Of a DNA stretch of 64,000 nucleotides, positions 44,239 through 54,391 are shown piece by piece. The translations under genes were made by a program, and so were the position numbers. How positions within the stretch are numbered: the first letter of the stretch is position 1; each line of letters starts with the position of its first letter. The notes beneath the pieces are model-generated. The model saw nothing but the letters and a program-made list of their open reading frames with translations, ran no database searches and was not told where the DNA came from. The stretch comes from Isoetes taiwanensis (Eukaryota > Streptophyta > Lycopodiopsida > Isoetales > Isoetaceae): the NCBI GenBank assembly GCA_021234155.1, contig JAJEKV010000002.1, forward strand, positions 42,769,203 through 42,833,202, in the 5' to 3' direction.

Positions 44239-45893
44239 CCTTTTTTAAGACTGATTTACATCAGACTTTTAAGACTTCTAAGTCCATTTGAACATAGAAG
44301 ACTTCTAGTTGCAGTCCCGGATAAGATACAGGTGACATATCCAACCCAGGCCTTGTTTTGAGATATACAGTTAAAAGAGATTTCAGAAATGAGTCTGGGT
44401 GTACAGAAAAAACATAAGAAAGAATCTTAGAAGTGAAAAGGCAAATAAATTTTGGCTTAAGTAGGACTGAAGTAAAAAACAGAAATAAGGACGAATAACA
44501 AGAGTTAATGAATTCATACACGATAGATTGATAGATATTAAATAGATAATAAAGTAGATATCCATAAAACTTGTAAGGACATAACCAGCCATTATATTAT
44601 GAAAATTATGGCTGCTAGAAAATGAAGTTTGAATGAAAAAGCAGATAATTACAAAATTACAAAAGTATTGAAATAATACTCTCCAATTGTAAAAATATCG
44701 TTCTGCTATAAGCATAGATCTGCAAGTTGTGTTCAAGCAAACATCCTTTTGCCCAAACTATCACGATAGAAAACTTCACATGGAGGAACAAGTTTGGTTA
44801 CCTGCAGTGGAACCAAATGCAAGTTAGCCAAGAACTGGGTAAATGCAAAAGCCACTAACAGGTAAGCTATAAACTTGTTCGGCTTAACGCCCTTCACCAC
44901 AAATATAGGAAAAGCTAAGAGTAGCAACAGCAGTCATGACAAACTGAAAAAGCAGCTTAAGTGCAAGAGATCTATACTTCTGATAGTGCATGCATAACCA
45001 GAGAAATCCAGCCATGTAGTGCAGATTTTGACAAACATTACATTATGGTAGTCAGTAGTGATGAATAGTAACAAGCCTAATGTAACATGAATATAAACAT
45101 AACAAGATAGGTCATGAGATTAATTTAAGGACAATATCAAAGATAGACCAGGGATAAGGAAAAGACGGTCCCTAGATCTGGACCAGCTAGTTGAGTCTAG
45201 ATTAATCATAACAGTGGAAGTCATACGGTCAATACATTAAGAGTTGATCATGGATTAGAATGTATAAGGCTTTTATTGGACTAAGATGGCAGCGTAAATC
45301 AAGACATATGTCAGCACAGGTGTTTAATTGCAGGAATATAATATTTATGTAAACATGCAAGACGAACAAAAAAGGAAAAATCATATGTTAAAGCATATGC
45401 CAGCATATGCAAACAGAGATGATGTATGCAATGAGAGTTAGTCCTTCAGAGACCTTGAGTATATGAAATAAGCTAGAAAATGACCAAAGTAAATAAAGCA
45501 TCAAGAGGAGTAATAACATTTATGGAAAACATGTAATGCAACAAAGAGGTATAGTGTATTGAAGCAGCAGATCCGGTATCATAAATGCATAGATCAATAA
45601 AACATAGTATATGTAAGGAGAACAAGTTATTGGGAGATACAAAATGAGCCCAATACATTGAGAAATTAAGCATGAGAGTACGGTCAATAAGGATAATTTT
45701 AGATAAAAGTGCAAAGGGAACCTGCTTAAGTTTGGCAATAGAATAAGTAGGAAGAGTAAATCTGCAAGATGTTATAGTATGAACGAAACACTATCTAAAA
45801 ATAAAAGTAGCATGAACTACAAGATTATCTGCAGGAGACAGTGGCTAAGATAATAATAGCTAAGGTAAAAGTAAAAAATAATGTATAGAAAAC
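44239..45893. other. AT-rich stretch, possible minus-strand introns
   Basis: No long frame. On the minus strand, a candidate terminal exon at 44801-44733 begins after CCACTGCAG and encodes VTKLVPPCEVFYRDSLGKRM before a stop. With the exon at 46202-45894 it could form part of a spliced minus-strand gene. There is no support beyond splice-site shape. Confidence 0.25.
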
Positions 45894-46202
45894 CTGGTTT
45901 TTGTTGATGCCGTCAATCCCGTTTATAGGTATGCTTGCTTGAGTATCTGGAACAGTGATCACATCTATGGGAACAATGACGGGAGATTTGGAAGAGCCTG
46001 CAATAGTATGAGTTGGAATTGAATATATATGTCCAGAAATGCCTTCCCTTTCTACAGTAACCTGATTCTTCTTAGCAGCAGAGGCTACGACCATAGCAGG
46101 CTTATGGTAATCGAAGATTTTTCTTCTTTTCTCCTCTTTCTTTTTCTCATTTTCCATCTTGATCAGAGTGGATTTGTTAAAACCTCCTTTGCGTCTACCC
46201 AT
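45894..46202 (-). CDS. Candidate minus-strand exon, Lys/Glu-rich protein
   Basis: From ATG at 46202 the frame gives MGRRKGGFNKSTLIKMENEK, then a basic helix (KKKEEKRRK) and a Val/Ile/Pro-rich part ending GINKNQ. There a CCAG/GTTTTC splice donor fits at 45894. I do not recognise it. It lies downstream of the Penelope-like RT on the same strand. The RT frame ends in CGTTTATGTAAGTTTC, which itself contains a perfect GTAAGT donor, so this could be a 3' exon of the same gene or the start of another. Confidence 0.3.
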
Positions 46203-46834
46203 ACACAGGGTATTCTTAGAATGAATCAAACTGGCCGGATCATACTAGAAAAATATGGAGGACAAAGGAAATAGGGTTTTGGAATTCAAAGGAAAAATGG
46301 AGACCAACGGACATAGGAAATAGGGTTTCAGAAATCAGTTTATAGGGCAAAAGGATCTGCATGTAGACGCTTGATGTGCCAGATCTACGTCTCCGGCCAT
46401 GGTGAGCAACGTGAACAGAATTTGCCCTAATATTATTTTGTAATTGTGATAAACCAAACCAGCCTTTAGACAAAAAATTAACAATATAGGGTGTATAAAA
46501 AATAAGGAAAATCAAAGGTGTAGTCCAAATATACTATGGAAATATGTAGAGCCCAATGGAAAACTCCCATAGTTATAGAAGAAGTAGTTGGCTAGACCAG
46601 ACCATGTTAATGTATAACAAAACAGAGTGGGTACAAATGACCTTTAAACAGTGTGTTTATTGTACCAAGGGGACATATGGAAAGTAAACATATAAAAAAA
46701 TCCTTCCACCTACCGTAGGATAGGGGGCGCCCATTTGAAAGAGGTATTCAGCAGAATACCAAGGAAAGCTACAACAGGGAGAGTAGGGCCCTGTTGTAAC
46801 ACAGGGGCCCTACTAATCCCATAAAGTACTACTC
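46203..46834. other. Spacer downstream of the Penelope-like RT frame
   Basis: AT-rich, with no gene. It may be an intron if the GTAAGT at the end of the RT frame is used. Confidence 0.35.
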
Positions 46835-48907
46835 TTAAAGATGAAGAAACTTACATAAACGTTTGAGTGATCTTATCAGATCATCAATGTCGAAAGGAAG
46901 ACCAGGGAAATTGTTGTTCTTCAAAGTCTTGAAAACATTTCTTGTGACGTCCCTCTTTGAGAAGCCATTGTCGCAGAATGCCAATATGAGATCATATAAA
47001 TCTAATGCAGCAGCATCGAAATTTGAATTAGCGTAAACATATGGGAAGACTTGAGAAATGATAACTTTACATGCTTGTCCATACGGTCTGCAACCACTAG
47101 CCATGATGAATTTGTTGATATGGAAATCTAGTTTTTTCCTTTTGTCAAATCTCATGAACTTAAAAAGTCCAATACGTGGGTCTGTAACCTGGACAGTAAT
47201 ATTCAGAAAGTTGATCTTGACACCAAGATCTGACCCCATCCTATAAATAGTTTCATCCTTCATTCCAAGATGCTCCAAGTTGTAAATGGTAGTAGAGGAT
47301 TCTTTACAGAAAAACTCCTTCAAATCACCTCCATTAATGATCCCCAAATCGTCTATATATCTTGAGGCATGCTGGAATCTTTGAACATCCTTCAATCTGT
47401 TGGAATGTGCTAATTTTAAAATAAACCTTAGTTCATACCAGGCTAGATAAAGGTTGCACCAAGCTGGACTGCATGAGAAACCCATGGGAATACCTTTCTT
47501 TTGTCTCCAAATATTTTTGCCCATTTGTAGATAACAGTGGCATAACAACCAGTTATTGAATTTGCAAAAATCTAGCCTTGAGAACACTGTATTACCAGTT
47601 TTGGCCTTTGAGTCTACTTTCATCCATTTGGTTGAAAAAGAATTGTTCTTCTTTTTTATGACCAACTGTGTAAGAGGAGATTTCTGTGCCATAAAATCCC
47701 AAACTAAACCAGCAACATCACTCATGATTTCCATTATTCCATCTTCACCATCAAGGGGTATGTTTTCATAACATTTGGTGATGTCGATTGAAAAGACATC
47801 AAAGATCTTCTTGGGGAGGTTGAGGACAAAATCAAAAGAGGAGTTAATGAGCCAGCAGGGATTAACTTTTCCTTTCATCCAGAGTCTAAGTTCACCCGTG
47901 TTCCAGTGACATACAGCAGGCCAATTATCAATGAAATTGTTTAAAATTGCCGTTAGGATATCAGCTACCTCTGTGAAAATAGTACAGTGGGCATTTGTTA
48001 ACCATCTATATTCGCCCTTGTGGGCCTTATATACACCCATCATATAAGGAAATTTATGACTGGATGGTGGCAGTAAACTAAGTGAGTCTGTAATGTCTTG
48101 GATACATTCAAATCTGATTTCTTCCGGGGAGAAAGGCATCTTTTCAAAATCAGGACCATTGAGTCGAATGAGGGCCATTTCCCTGATATGCCACTGGCAA
48201 ATGAAGGAGGCATTGTTGGTGGCCTTATCCAGCCCAGAAATGTACAAATTTGTTTCCAACCATAACAGGTTCTTTTTAACAGTGCCATCATCCCATAAGT
48301 ACCGTGTATACGAAGTAGAGATCTTGTGAGCTGAGATTTTCTGTTTGGCTACAGTCATGATCTTCTCCTTTAGGTTACCTATATCATTCTCAGAAAGGTG
48401 GAGAAGACTGTAGTGGTGAGCAGCAAAGAAATGGTCACAAGTGATCTTGAAGTCCTTCATGAATTGGTCAATGGTGAAACCATAGTCAGGAATGTGATTC
48501 AGACCGTTTTTAAAGGCCAATCTTAGCTTTGTACAGTTGATAATGCTGAGATCCATAGTTCTAACATGGCTGATCCGCGGATCAATAAACTTAGCCAGAC
48601 TGGGATTTTTGCATGGGCATTTTTTGGGTTTGTCATCAGCAAAAACCATGAAAGGTTTATAAACCTTGTCCTTTACTTGGTCCACGAATCTCCAACCGAA
48701 AAGAGTATTGTCAAGAAGCTCATTGGCTATGGAAGGAATGTCATGGCATAAAATCTCTCCAAAAATATTACGGATGCTAAACTTCTCGAGACTCTTTGAA
48801 AAGAACGTGCTGTGAACAATCTTGGTCTTAGTTTTAGTCTTGAGAGAAACCAGATGTCTTTTTTGATTGGAATCCTTAATAATGGAACGAGTATTCTCGA
48901 TATCATC
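46835..48907 (-). CDS. Penelope-like reverse transcriptase, main exon
   Basis: The frame is open from an acceptor-like TTTTTTTAG at 48908 to a TAA at 46835 (about 690 codons). Blocks in order: CPCKNP and MDLSIINCTKLRLAF; ISGLDKATNNASFIC; MMGVYKAHKGEYRW, the counterpart of the PKLHK block of Penelope-like elements; motif A FSIDITKCYENIP; motif B KKGIPMGFSCSPAWCNLYL; motif C RYIDDLG; then NFLNITV and a thumb with RFDKRKKLDFHIN. All three catalytic Asp are present. No GIY-YIG endonuclease follows. It is uninterrupted, unlike most frames in the window, so it may be recently active or constrained. A domesticated rvt-type gene is an alternative. Confidence 0.75.
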   Translation of the reverse strand, partial: DDIENTRSIIKDSNQKRHLVSLKTKTKTKIVHSTFFSKSLEKFSIRNIFGEILCHDIPSIANELLDNTLFGWRFVDQVKDKVYKPFMVFADDKPKKCPCKNPSLAKFIDPRISHVRTMDLSIINCTKLRLAFKNGLNHIPDYGFTIDQFMKDFKITCDHFFAAHHYSLLHLSENDIGNLKEKIMTVAKQKISAHKISTSYTRYLWDDGTVKKNLLWLETNLYISGLDKATNNASFICQWHIREMALIRLNGPDFEKMPFSPEEIRFECIQDITDSLSLLPPSSHKFPYMMGVYKAHKGEYRWLTNAHCTIFTEVADILTAILNNFIDNWPAVCHWNTGELRLWMKGKVNPCWLINSSFDFVLNLPKKIFDVFSIDITKCYENIPLDGEDGIMEIMSDVAGLVWDFMAQKSPLTQLVIKKKNNSFSTKWMKVDSKAKTGNTVFSRLDFCKFNNWLLCHCYLQMGKNIWRQKKGIPMGFSCSPAWCNLYLAWYELRFILKLAHSNRLKDVQRFQHASRYIDDLGIINGGDLKEFFCKESSTTIYNLEHLGMKDETIYRMGSDLGVKINFLNITVQVTDPRIGLFKFMRFDKRKKLDFHINKFIMASGCRPYGQACKVIISQVFPYVYANSNFDAAALDLYDLILAFCDNGFSKRDVTRNVFKTLKNNNFPGLPFDIDDLIRSLKRLCKFLHL

Positions 48908-49233
48908 CTAAAAAAATGTCAGTAGATTAGTGAGGGAAAGAGAAGAGGGATTGTTCATATATCTAGAATAGGATTTAAATGTGAACTTAGCAACATAGCT
49001 AAGATTAGTCTGAAGGGATGTTCATAAAAGAACATAAGTATAAGAATTTTTTTAATGTTTGCATCCACCCAAGGAAAAATTCTTCTCATAAGAAACCTTT
49101 GGGTGATGAGTAAATGTATTAGCTGTATAGGAAGTAAAAAATATTCACAATACATACAAAACAACAGTTTTACTAAGTATTGGCAAGGAAAGTGTACATA
49201 AAAGGAAAAAATTATAATTGAAAAGAAACATAC
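48908..49233 (-). other. Probable intron between Penelope-like exons
   Basis: On the minus strand the upstream exon ends TTTCCGG/GTATGT and the downstream exon follows a T-tract and AG. The intron is AT-rich, about 326 nt. The phase is off by one for the longest open frames, so a small error or an alternative site is needed. Confidence 0.5.
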
Positions 49234-49920
49234 CCGGAAATATCAGTATAGTTGAGCTCGACTGGTATGCTATCCTGCAATGAAATCACCTTGTTTTCAC
49301 CCTTGGTCACTGAGTACTCGTCATTATTGGTAACGTCAGCATTGTTGCCTTTCTTTTTCTTAGCTAAATTACCACTTTCAGCCAGCTTTGGGTCCATAGT
49401 GACCCTAGGGGGTCGTTTAGGAGAAAACACACCAGAGATAGTGCTGCTAGAAGTGCTTGCTTGTTTGCTGGACTGAGAATTTTTACCCTTAACAGGCTGA
49501 CTCTGTCGAAAAGAGAGAGGTCGAAGAGTTTTTTCTGCAACATCAGCAAGCCTTGTGTTTCCAAAAGCCAACTTAAGATTCTGGTTAGGGAACTCAGAAT
49601 AGTACAAGGTCATTTCAATAAATACCTTCCTTACTTCAAGGTAGGAGAGAAATGCTAAAATGGAAGGTTTAAGCATGTTGTGCAATAGTTTAGTGAGGCA
49701 TACCATTTTGGAGGTTGGTGTAGCATCAGGAAACAATACTTCAAGATTGTTCAACATAAACCATATGGCGTGGTCAATCCATATAATTCCACAACCACAT
49801 TCACCATCTCTGCCAACCTTTCTGGGGTTCTTTTCACAACCACAGGTAAAAAAAGGGGAATGAGTTCTCCATAATTTTTTCAGATAAAATCCGTCCCTTC
49901 TGTCATCAGAGTAGGCCATG
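49234..49920 (-). CDS. Penelope-like element, N-terminal region, part 2 (3' of the LTR insertion)
   Basis: The frame continues exactly from codon ATG/GCC across the LTR retrotransposon insertion (target duplication CCATG). It encodes AYSDDRRDGFYLKKLWRTH, a cysteine cluster (CGCEKN...GECGCG) that could bind zinc, a helical middle, and a basic Ser-rich linker with KRPPR and KKKKGN. I do not recognise a named domain. As the upstream part of the RT protein it may be the nucleic-acid-binding region. Confidence 0.6.
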
Positions 49921-51489
49921 TGTGACGTTCCAGGATAATATACGGCATGAATACGTATATTATACCGACACGTCACTAGTACATGTCGACTTAGACGACA
50001 TGTACGCATCGACCATTAAAGGGTAGCACCCTAGGGTACAACCTTGTGACCGATTATATTGCACATGCTAAGACCACATGTGAATATAATATCCTTTTGC
50101 CATGTGGCAATAGCCCATTAACCAATCAGGGCCCAGCCCTAAAGTCGTGGGGATAAAGGGGCATAAACCCTAAAAGGGAAACCCTTTCGGTTCCCAGCCC
50201 CATAGGTCGGATTGGAGCAGCGGTGGGCGATTTCTCGCGTGAAGCGATGGCGGAGGAACCAGACATTCCTTAGCGGCGGCACCATCCAAGCCCGGCAATC
50301 TCGAGATTCAGCGGCATGGGCGCCTTGAGGAGTGGGAGCCAGCCAAGAAGCTGGTTAGTGATGGATCCGATAGTTAGATCCGAGTTTTCAGCCCTCATTC
50401 CATAGGGATTAGTGTTCATTCTTGGCTATAGGCCCCCCTGACAGCCTAAGAATGATAGATACTAACAAAGGAACCTAACCATGTATGATTAGGTAGATTA
50501 GAATAGATGTATTCTATTGTTTCAGTTCTGATGTGATGTTATTGTGATATTCTATCGCCACTCTTGTGTATTGGGAAGGGGGTAGAAACCCGAGCCCAAG
50601 TAGTTGTATGATCATAGTTTTAGCCCATTAATTCCCAATTAATGCGGCACGTGCGTACATAGAGCCCGCTTTGCCGTGGGTGGCGGAGCTAGACCGGCCG
50701 ACAAGGGAGGGCTTGTCTATTCACGGTTGATCCGGCTGCCAGCGTAAAGGCGGCGGGGAGCGTTGTGAGCTAGGCCTAATACCACAACAATTGCGTGAGG
50801 CGGGGTATGGGCTCGACACTTTCGTGGGGTGATCGCGTCGCCTTCCGGTGAGTTCAAGTCGTGATCTGGCGGTGGCTCTCTAGCTTCGCCCGTGGGTAGC
50901 ATGAACCTTCGGAGGAGAGAGATCTCCCTCCTGCCTCGTGGGGCTGGGGAGATGCAACCCGGTGGTAGTAGCCCCCGGCTATTCACCCGGCGGGCTACGG
51001 TCGGGGCTCCAATACTTTTCAGCCTATCTGCATAGTATGCACAGGAGGGGCGGATGGAGTGGACTACCCAACGGCCATGTTCCTTTGCCAGCCAAATCCA
51101 TTTGCCATGAATTACATGCGTATTGTTCTCACGGAGACCCCAAAGCCGTCGGTCGACCCCATGAGTCAGAGCCTGGGTAGGATCTTCCCTATGTTATGTT
51201 GTTGTACTGATGTGTGATGCAGCTACTGTGATATGGTGGACCACCCTTCGAGGTGGGTATATTATTATTGTGTGATGCTATGTGCTCATGTTTTGTTTAC
51301 GCTTAGTTGCTAGGGTCGATCGGGGAGACGGGATGAATGACACGTCCATTCTTCCCCGTCGGGTTCTTGGCCACCATCGAGGGCCCGATGCTAGGTGGAC
51401 GGCCTCACATCAGCCAGGCGGATCTTTGGTTTGAGGATGATCTCCGGTTGTATCTGATCGGGCATCGTATATGAGCCGGGGCCGTCACA
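49921..51489 (+). repeat. 5' LTR (1569 bp)
   Basis: Starts TGTGACG, ends CGTCACA. It contains a CCAAT box (50122-50126) and a telo-box AAACCCTAA (50165-50173), possible promoter parts, and later a GC-rich second half. It pairs with the 3' LTR at 61593-63154. Long AT-rich stretches are identical between the two, while GC-rich places differ by many small complex changes. Confidence 0.95.
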
Positions 51490-51490
51490 A

Positions 51491-51502
51491 TGGTATCAGA
51501 GC
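51491..51502 (+). other. Primer-binding site, initiator Met tRNA
   Basis: TGGTATCAGAGC lies one base after the 5' LTR. It is the standard plant sequence complementary to the 3' end of initiator methionine tRNA and fixes the plus-strand orientation of the element. Confidence 0.95.
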
Positions 51503-51744
51503 TCTGATCTTGGCAGACCAGGATCGAGCACTGACCGAAACCCTATAGGGACTAACTCATCTAGACATTCAGTCTTGGAGATAAAAAGCCCAAGCACAAA
51601 CCTCGAGTAGCGGGAAAATTTTTCTCCCGGGGTAGAGATAGTAATTATCTAAGATTAAGATAATTAGAGAACATAGGTAAGATAGAACAAACAATCGAAA
51701 TAGCACTTAAAGACCCTACTAAATTTTAAGCACTTTTGGCCAAT

Positions 51745-52238
51745 GACTCCAAGAGTGCGCCAGGAGCATGTTAGGTTCAGACCTAATGGCCCTTTCGCGC
51801 ACTCTTAGAGTCGTCACCCCATATGAACCCTAGAACTTGACCTTAGGGACTCCAAATGGTAAGATAAAAGATGAAATCCCAATCAAAAAAGCTCGAAATA
51901 GCTAGAATTGTATGTTAAAACATCGAAAAACATTAAATACAAGTCACTTTTAGAACAGCGACTCCAAGAGTGCGCCAGAGCATAGTTAGGTCCCGACCTA
52001 ACACCCCTCCCGCGCACTCTTAGAGTCATCCCCAAAAGTGACCCTTAAAATTGATTATAAATTAATAAAAGGGTCAAAGTAATGATAGGATCTTGCTTAA
52101 AATGCTTAAATTAGTGAGTAACAGCATGTAAATAGTGTAAATTGGGTGTGTTGGAGCAGAGAAGGCCGACGACTCCAAGAGTGCGCCAGAGCATAGTTAG
52201 GTCCCAACCTAACACCCCTCCCGCGCACTCTTAGAGCC
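51745..52238. repeat. Three 68-bp nested-hairpin repeats upstream of the H3-like ORF
   Basis: Copies at 51745-51812, 51960-52027 and 52171-52238 are each exactly 68 bp. The outer stem is GACTCCAAGAGTGCGC with GCGCACTCTTAGAGTC (one mismatch); the inner stem is TTAGGT with ACCTAA around a 3-4 nt loop. Start-to-start distances are 215 and 211 bp, and the sequences between copies are unrelated. Conservation of length, stems and spacing points to selection or recent amplification. Confidence 0.95.
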
Positions 52239-52327
52239 ATTCGAAGAAGCAGCACCAAACAAGACCCCAATTTCGCCCAAGACAGGGAGACTTTTGCCAG
52301 CAAAACCACCAGAAGACTAAATCGACC

Positions 52328-52354
52328 AAACCCTAAAAATCCAACCCTATAAAT
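52328..52354 (+). promoter_or_regulatory. Telo-box and TATA box of ORF1
   Basis: AAACCCTAA (52328-52336) is followed by TATAAAT (52348-52354), 111 bp before the ORF1 start codon. The same pair precedes ORF2, so each extra ORF seems to have its own promoter. The telo-box is a known plant motif in growth- and translation-related promoters. Confidence 0.6.
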
Positions 52355-52458
52355 TACGGGACATAGGCTCATTTTTTAGGTTTCTCCCGTGCTTCCACGA
52401 GCTCCTTCGCATTAGCCGATCTTTTGGCGCCCTGCTCCAAATCAGACGCTGTCGTACA

Positions 52459-53662
52459 ATGGCTAGGACCAAACAAACCGCCCGCAAGCCAAAGAAGGAC
52501 GATAGGCCCAGCGCCCAAGTGCTCGCAGCTGAACAGAAGCTCAAAGATGCTGACGACAAACTGAAGGCTGACATGGAGAGGCGGCCTAGGTATTACAGGA
52601 ATTTGGAGAAGAGGCGGAGGAAAGAAGAAAAGGCAAAGAGGAAAGAAGAAAAGGCAAAGAAGAAAGAGGAAAAGGCAAAAAGAAGAGAAGAAAGAGCCAA
52701 GAGGAAGGAGGAGAAAGCGAGAACAGAAGCAGATGAGGAGGTTGCAGAACCAGAAGACGACCAACGGCGGGAACAAAGAACCAAGAACAGAGAGGACCTC
52801 GACCCCAAAGGAAAAAGGGTAATGACTCAAGAACCCCCGAATAAGAAGAGAAGAACCTCGGTCGGCGTAACTATAAACGAGCCAACCGAAGGTGAACAAC
52901 CCCCAACCTCGTCGGGGGAGACTGATGATATAGCGGCCTTCTTGGAGGAGGCGCTCTTCGGAACAGGAGAAACTTCACAGCCAAAACCTAACCCTCACCC
53001 TGATGCAGATGAAACGCCGGAGGAAGAGCCAATCCCAACTCCAGACGCAGGGGACACGCAGGTTAACCTACCCCCGCCGCTACCCCCACCATTTTTGGAA
53101 TGGCAAGAAGCAAAGAAACTGGATGCAGAGAAAGCAGCTGGAAAGAAAGCAACCAAAATCGCCCGGGACTCGTACACCTTAGGGCCAGAGAGGAGGTACA
53201 AGAAAGAATTGGCAGATTACAAAGTATACAAGAAGATGCACGAAGACTACGCAGCCTATTACGAAGCAAACAGGGTCAAAACTGTCGAAGGAGGGAGGCC
53301 AAATCGGGAAGCATTCCAGCTCAAACCCCCGCCAGAACTGCCAGAACCCCCCAAGAAGCCTATGAAGAGATCCCAAGACTCCCCTTTTGCCAGAGCCCTG
53401 CGAGAAATCAAACACTTCCAAAGAAGCTACAGATTCCTCATCCCGAGAGCAAAGATTCCGGAGGTTTGTCCGAGAAATCTTGTGGGAGTTCGACCCCAAC
53501 AAGCGAGTAACCAACGACATGTTACTCGCTTTACAAGAAGCAGCAGAGATGGAGGTTGTGCAGCACTTCGAAGATTCATTAGCATGCACTCTCCATGCAA
53601 AAAGAGTCACCCTTCAGCCAAAGGATATGAAACTGGCTAAGTACATCAAGCGGAAGGACTAA
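52459..53662 (+). CDS. Histone H3-like protein encoded by the retrotransposon (ORF1; one frameshift)
   Basis: The first ten codons encode MARTKQTARK, identical to histone H3 through Lys9. There follow a basic segment, a coiled coil built on (K/R)EEKAKRK-type repeats (residues ~45-95), an acidic/Pro-rich linker, a second Lys-rich helical part, and from ~313 an H3-like alphaN (ALREIKHFQRSYRFLI). One extra base near 53453 shifts the frame. In the new frame come RRFVREI (alpha1), LLALQEAAE and FEDSLACTLHAKRVT (alpha2/loop2), and QPKDMKLAKYI (alpha3), collinear with H3 without gaps apart from the shift. Residues matching H3 Arg83, Cys110 and the HAKRVT loop are kept. Normal H3 is 135 residues; this is about 400. 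It is closer to H3 than to CenH3 in loop length. A polyA-like AATAAA lies at 53726. Confidence 0.85.
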
Positions 53663-53806
53663 TAGAAGGGAAATTACTTTTTTTGTAACTAACAGGATTA
53701 TATCTGATGTATAAAATTTTGAATAATAAAACATATAGTTGTTTAAGAATGTACATTCATTAGGCACAGTATTAGTTTTTGGAGCAATTGGAGTAATTTC
53801 ACCAAT
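53663..53806 (+). terminator. Possible 3' UTR / polyadenylation region of ORF1
   Basis: AT-rich, with a T8 run right after the stop codon, AATAATAAAACATA near 53722-53736 and TGTA motifs, as in plant poly-A regions. It ends where the next hairpin repeat starts. Confidence 0.4.
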
Positions 53807-54086
53807 GACTCCAAGAGTGCGCCAGAGCATAGTTAGGTCCCAACCTAACCCCCTCCTCGCGCACTCTTAGAGTCATCCGGCCAACTGCTCCCTTGATTGA
53901 CTTTATTTGTTCAAAACGTGGTAAGTAAACAAGGAATCTCGCATTTAAGAAGACAAAGTAATAGGAATTACCCCTTCCAGCAGACAATTTTGCAGCCATT
54001 TGACACAAATATGCGAGCGACTCCAAGAGTGCGCCAGAGCACACTTAGGTCCCAACCTAACACCCCTCCCGCGCACTCTTAGAGCC
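53807..54086. repeat. Two 68-bp nested-hairpin repeats upstream of ORF2
   Basis: Copies at 53807-53874 and 54019-54086, again 68 bp each and 212 bp apart. They have the same stems as the three copies before ORF1; the last copy ends GAGCC like the third. They sit 372-585 bp before the ORF2 start. Confidence 0.95.
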
Positions 54087-54237
54087 GCCCAAACTTCCCA
54101 AGTTCATAACTTGAGCTAGACATACCCAAATCGACCAAAATTTGTTGCATTAGAACCCTAAGACTATAGGCAAGCCACTTCGAGCCTCAAATTAACCAAG
54201 AAACATTAGCCTTCATCCCAAATGTCAGGAGTTTTAG

Positions 54238-54278
54238 AAACCCTAAAAAATTTTTAGGGCATAAATTCCCTATATATA
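54238..54278 (+). promoter_or_regulatory. Telo-box and TATA box of ORF2
   Basis: AAACCCTAA (54238-54246) and TATATATA (54271-54278), 121 bp before the ATG at 54392, mirror the layout before ORF1. Confidence 0.6.
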
Positions 54279-54391
54279 CCCGCATAACCCCTAAACCTCA
54301 ACCACAGAACTGCTCCTGCAATTGAGGCGATCTTCCAGCTTACTCAGGCGCTCCCAGTTCCGTTTGACATCGGCGAAGACGCTCTTAAGCC

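Noticed and set aside
46835-48907. Telomerase or group II intron identity for the RT
   Set aside because: The NATNN and AHKG blocks and the thumb fit Penelope-like RTs; there is no TEN or RNA-binding TERT domain and no maturase part.
52593-52899. Minus-strand Leu/Phe/Ser-rich frames
   Set aside because: Antisense of the Lys/Glu-rich coiled coil of the H3-like ORF; membrane-like look is a complement artefact.
53384-53662. CenH3 (centromeric H3) identity for the histone fold
   Set aside because: The region of loop 1 and alpha2 has no extra residues and the FED...HAKRVT block is H3-like; CenH3 proteins also do not keep MARTKQTARK. A tree is needed to be sure.
51739-54090. Hairpin repeats as a CRISPR array
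   Set aside because: 68-bp repeats with ~145-bp gaps in a plant retrotransposon, interrupted by a gene; no Cas genes.
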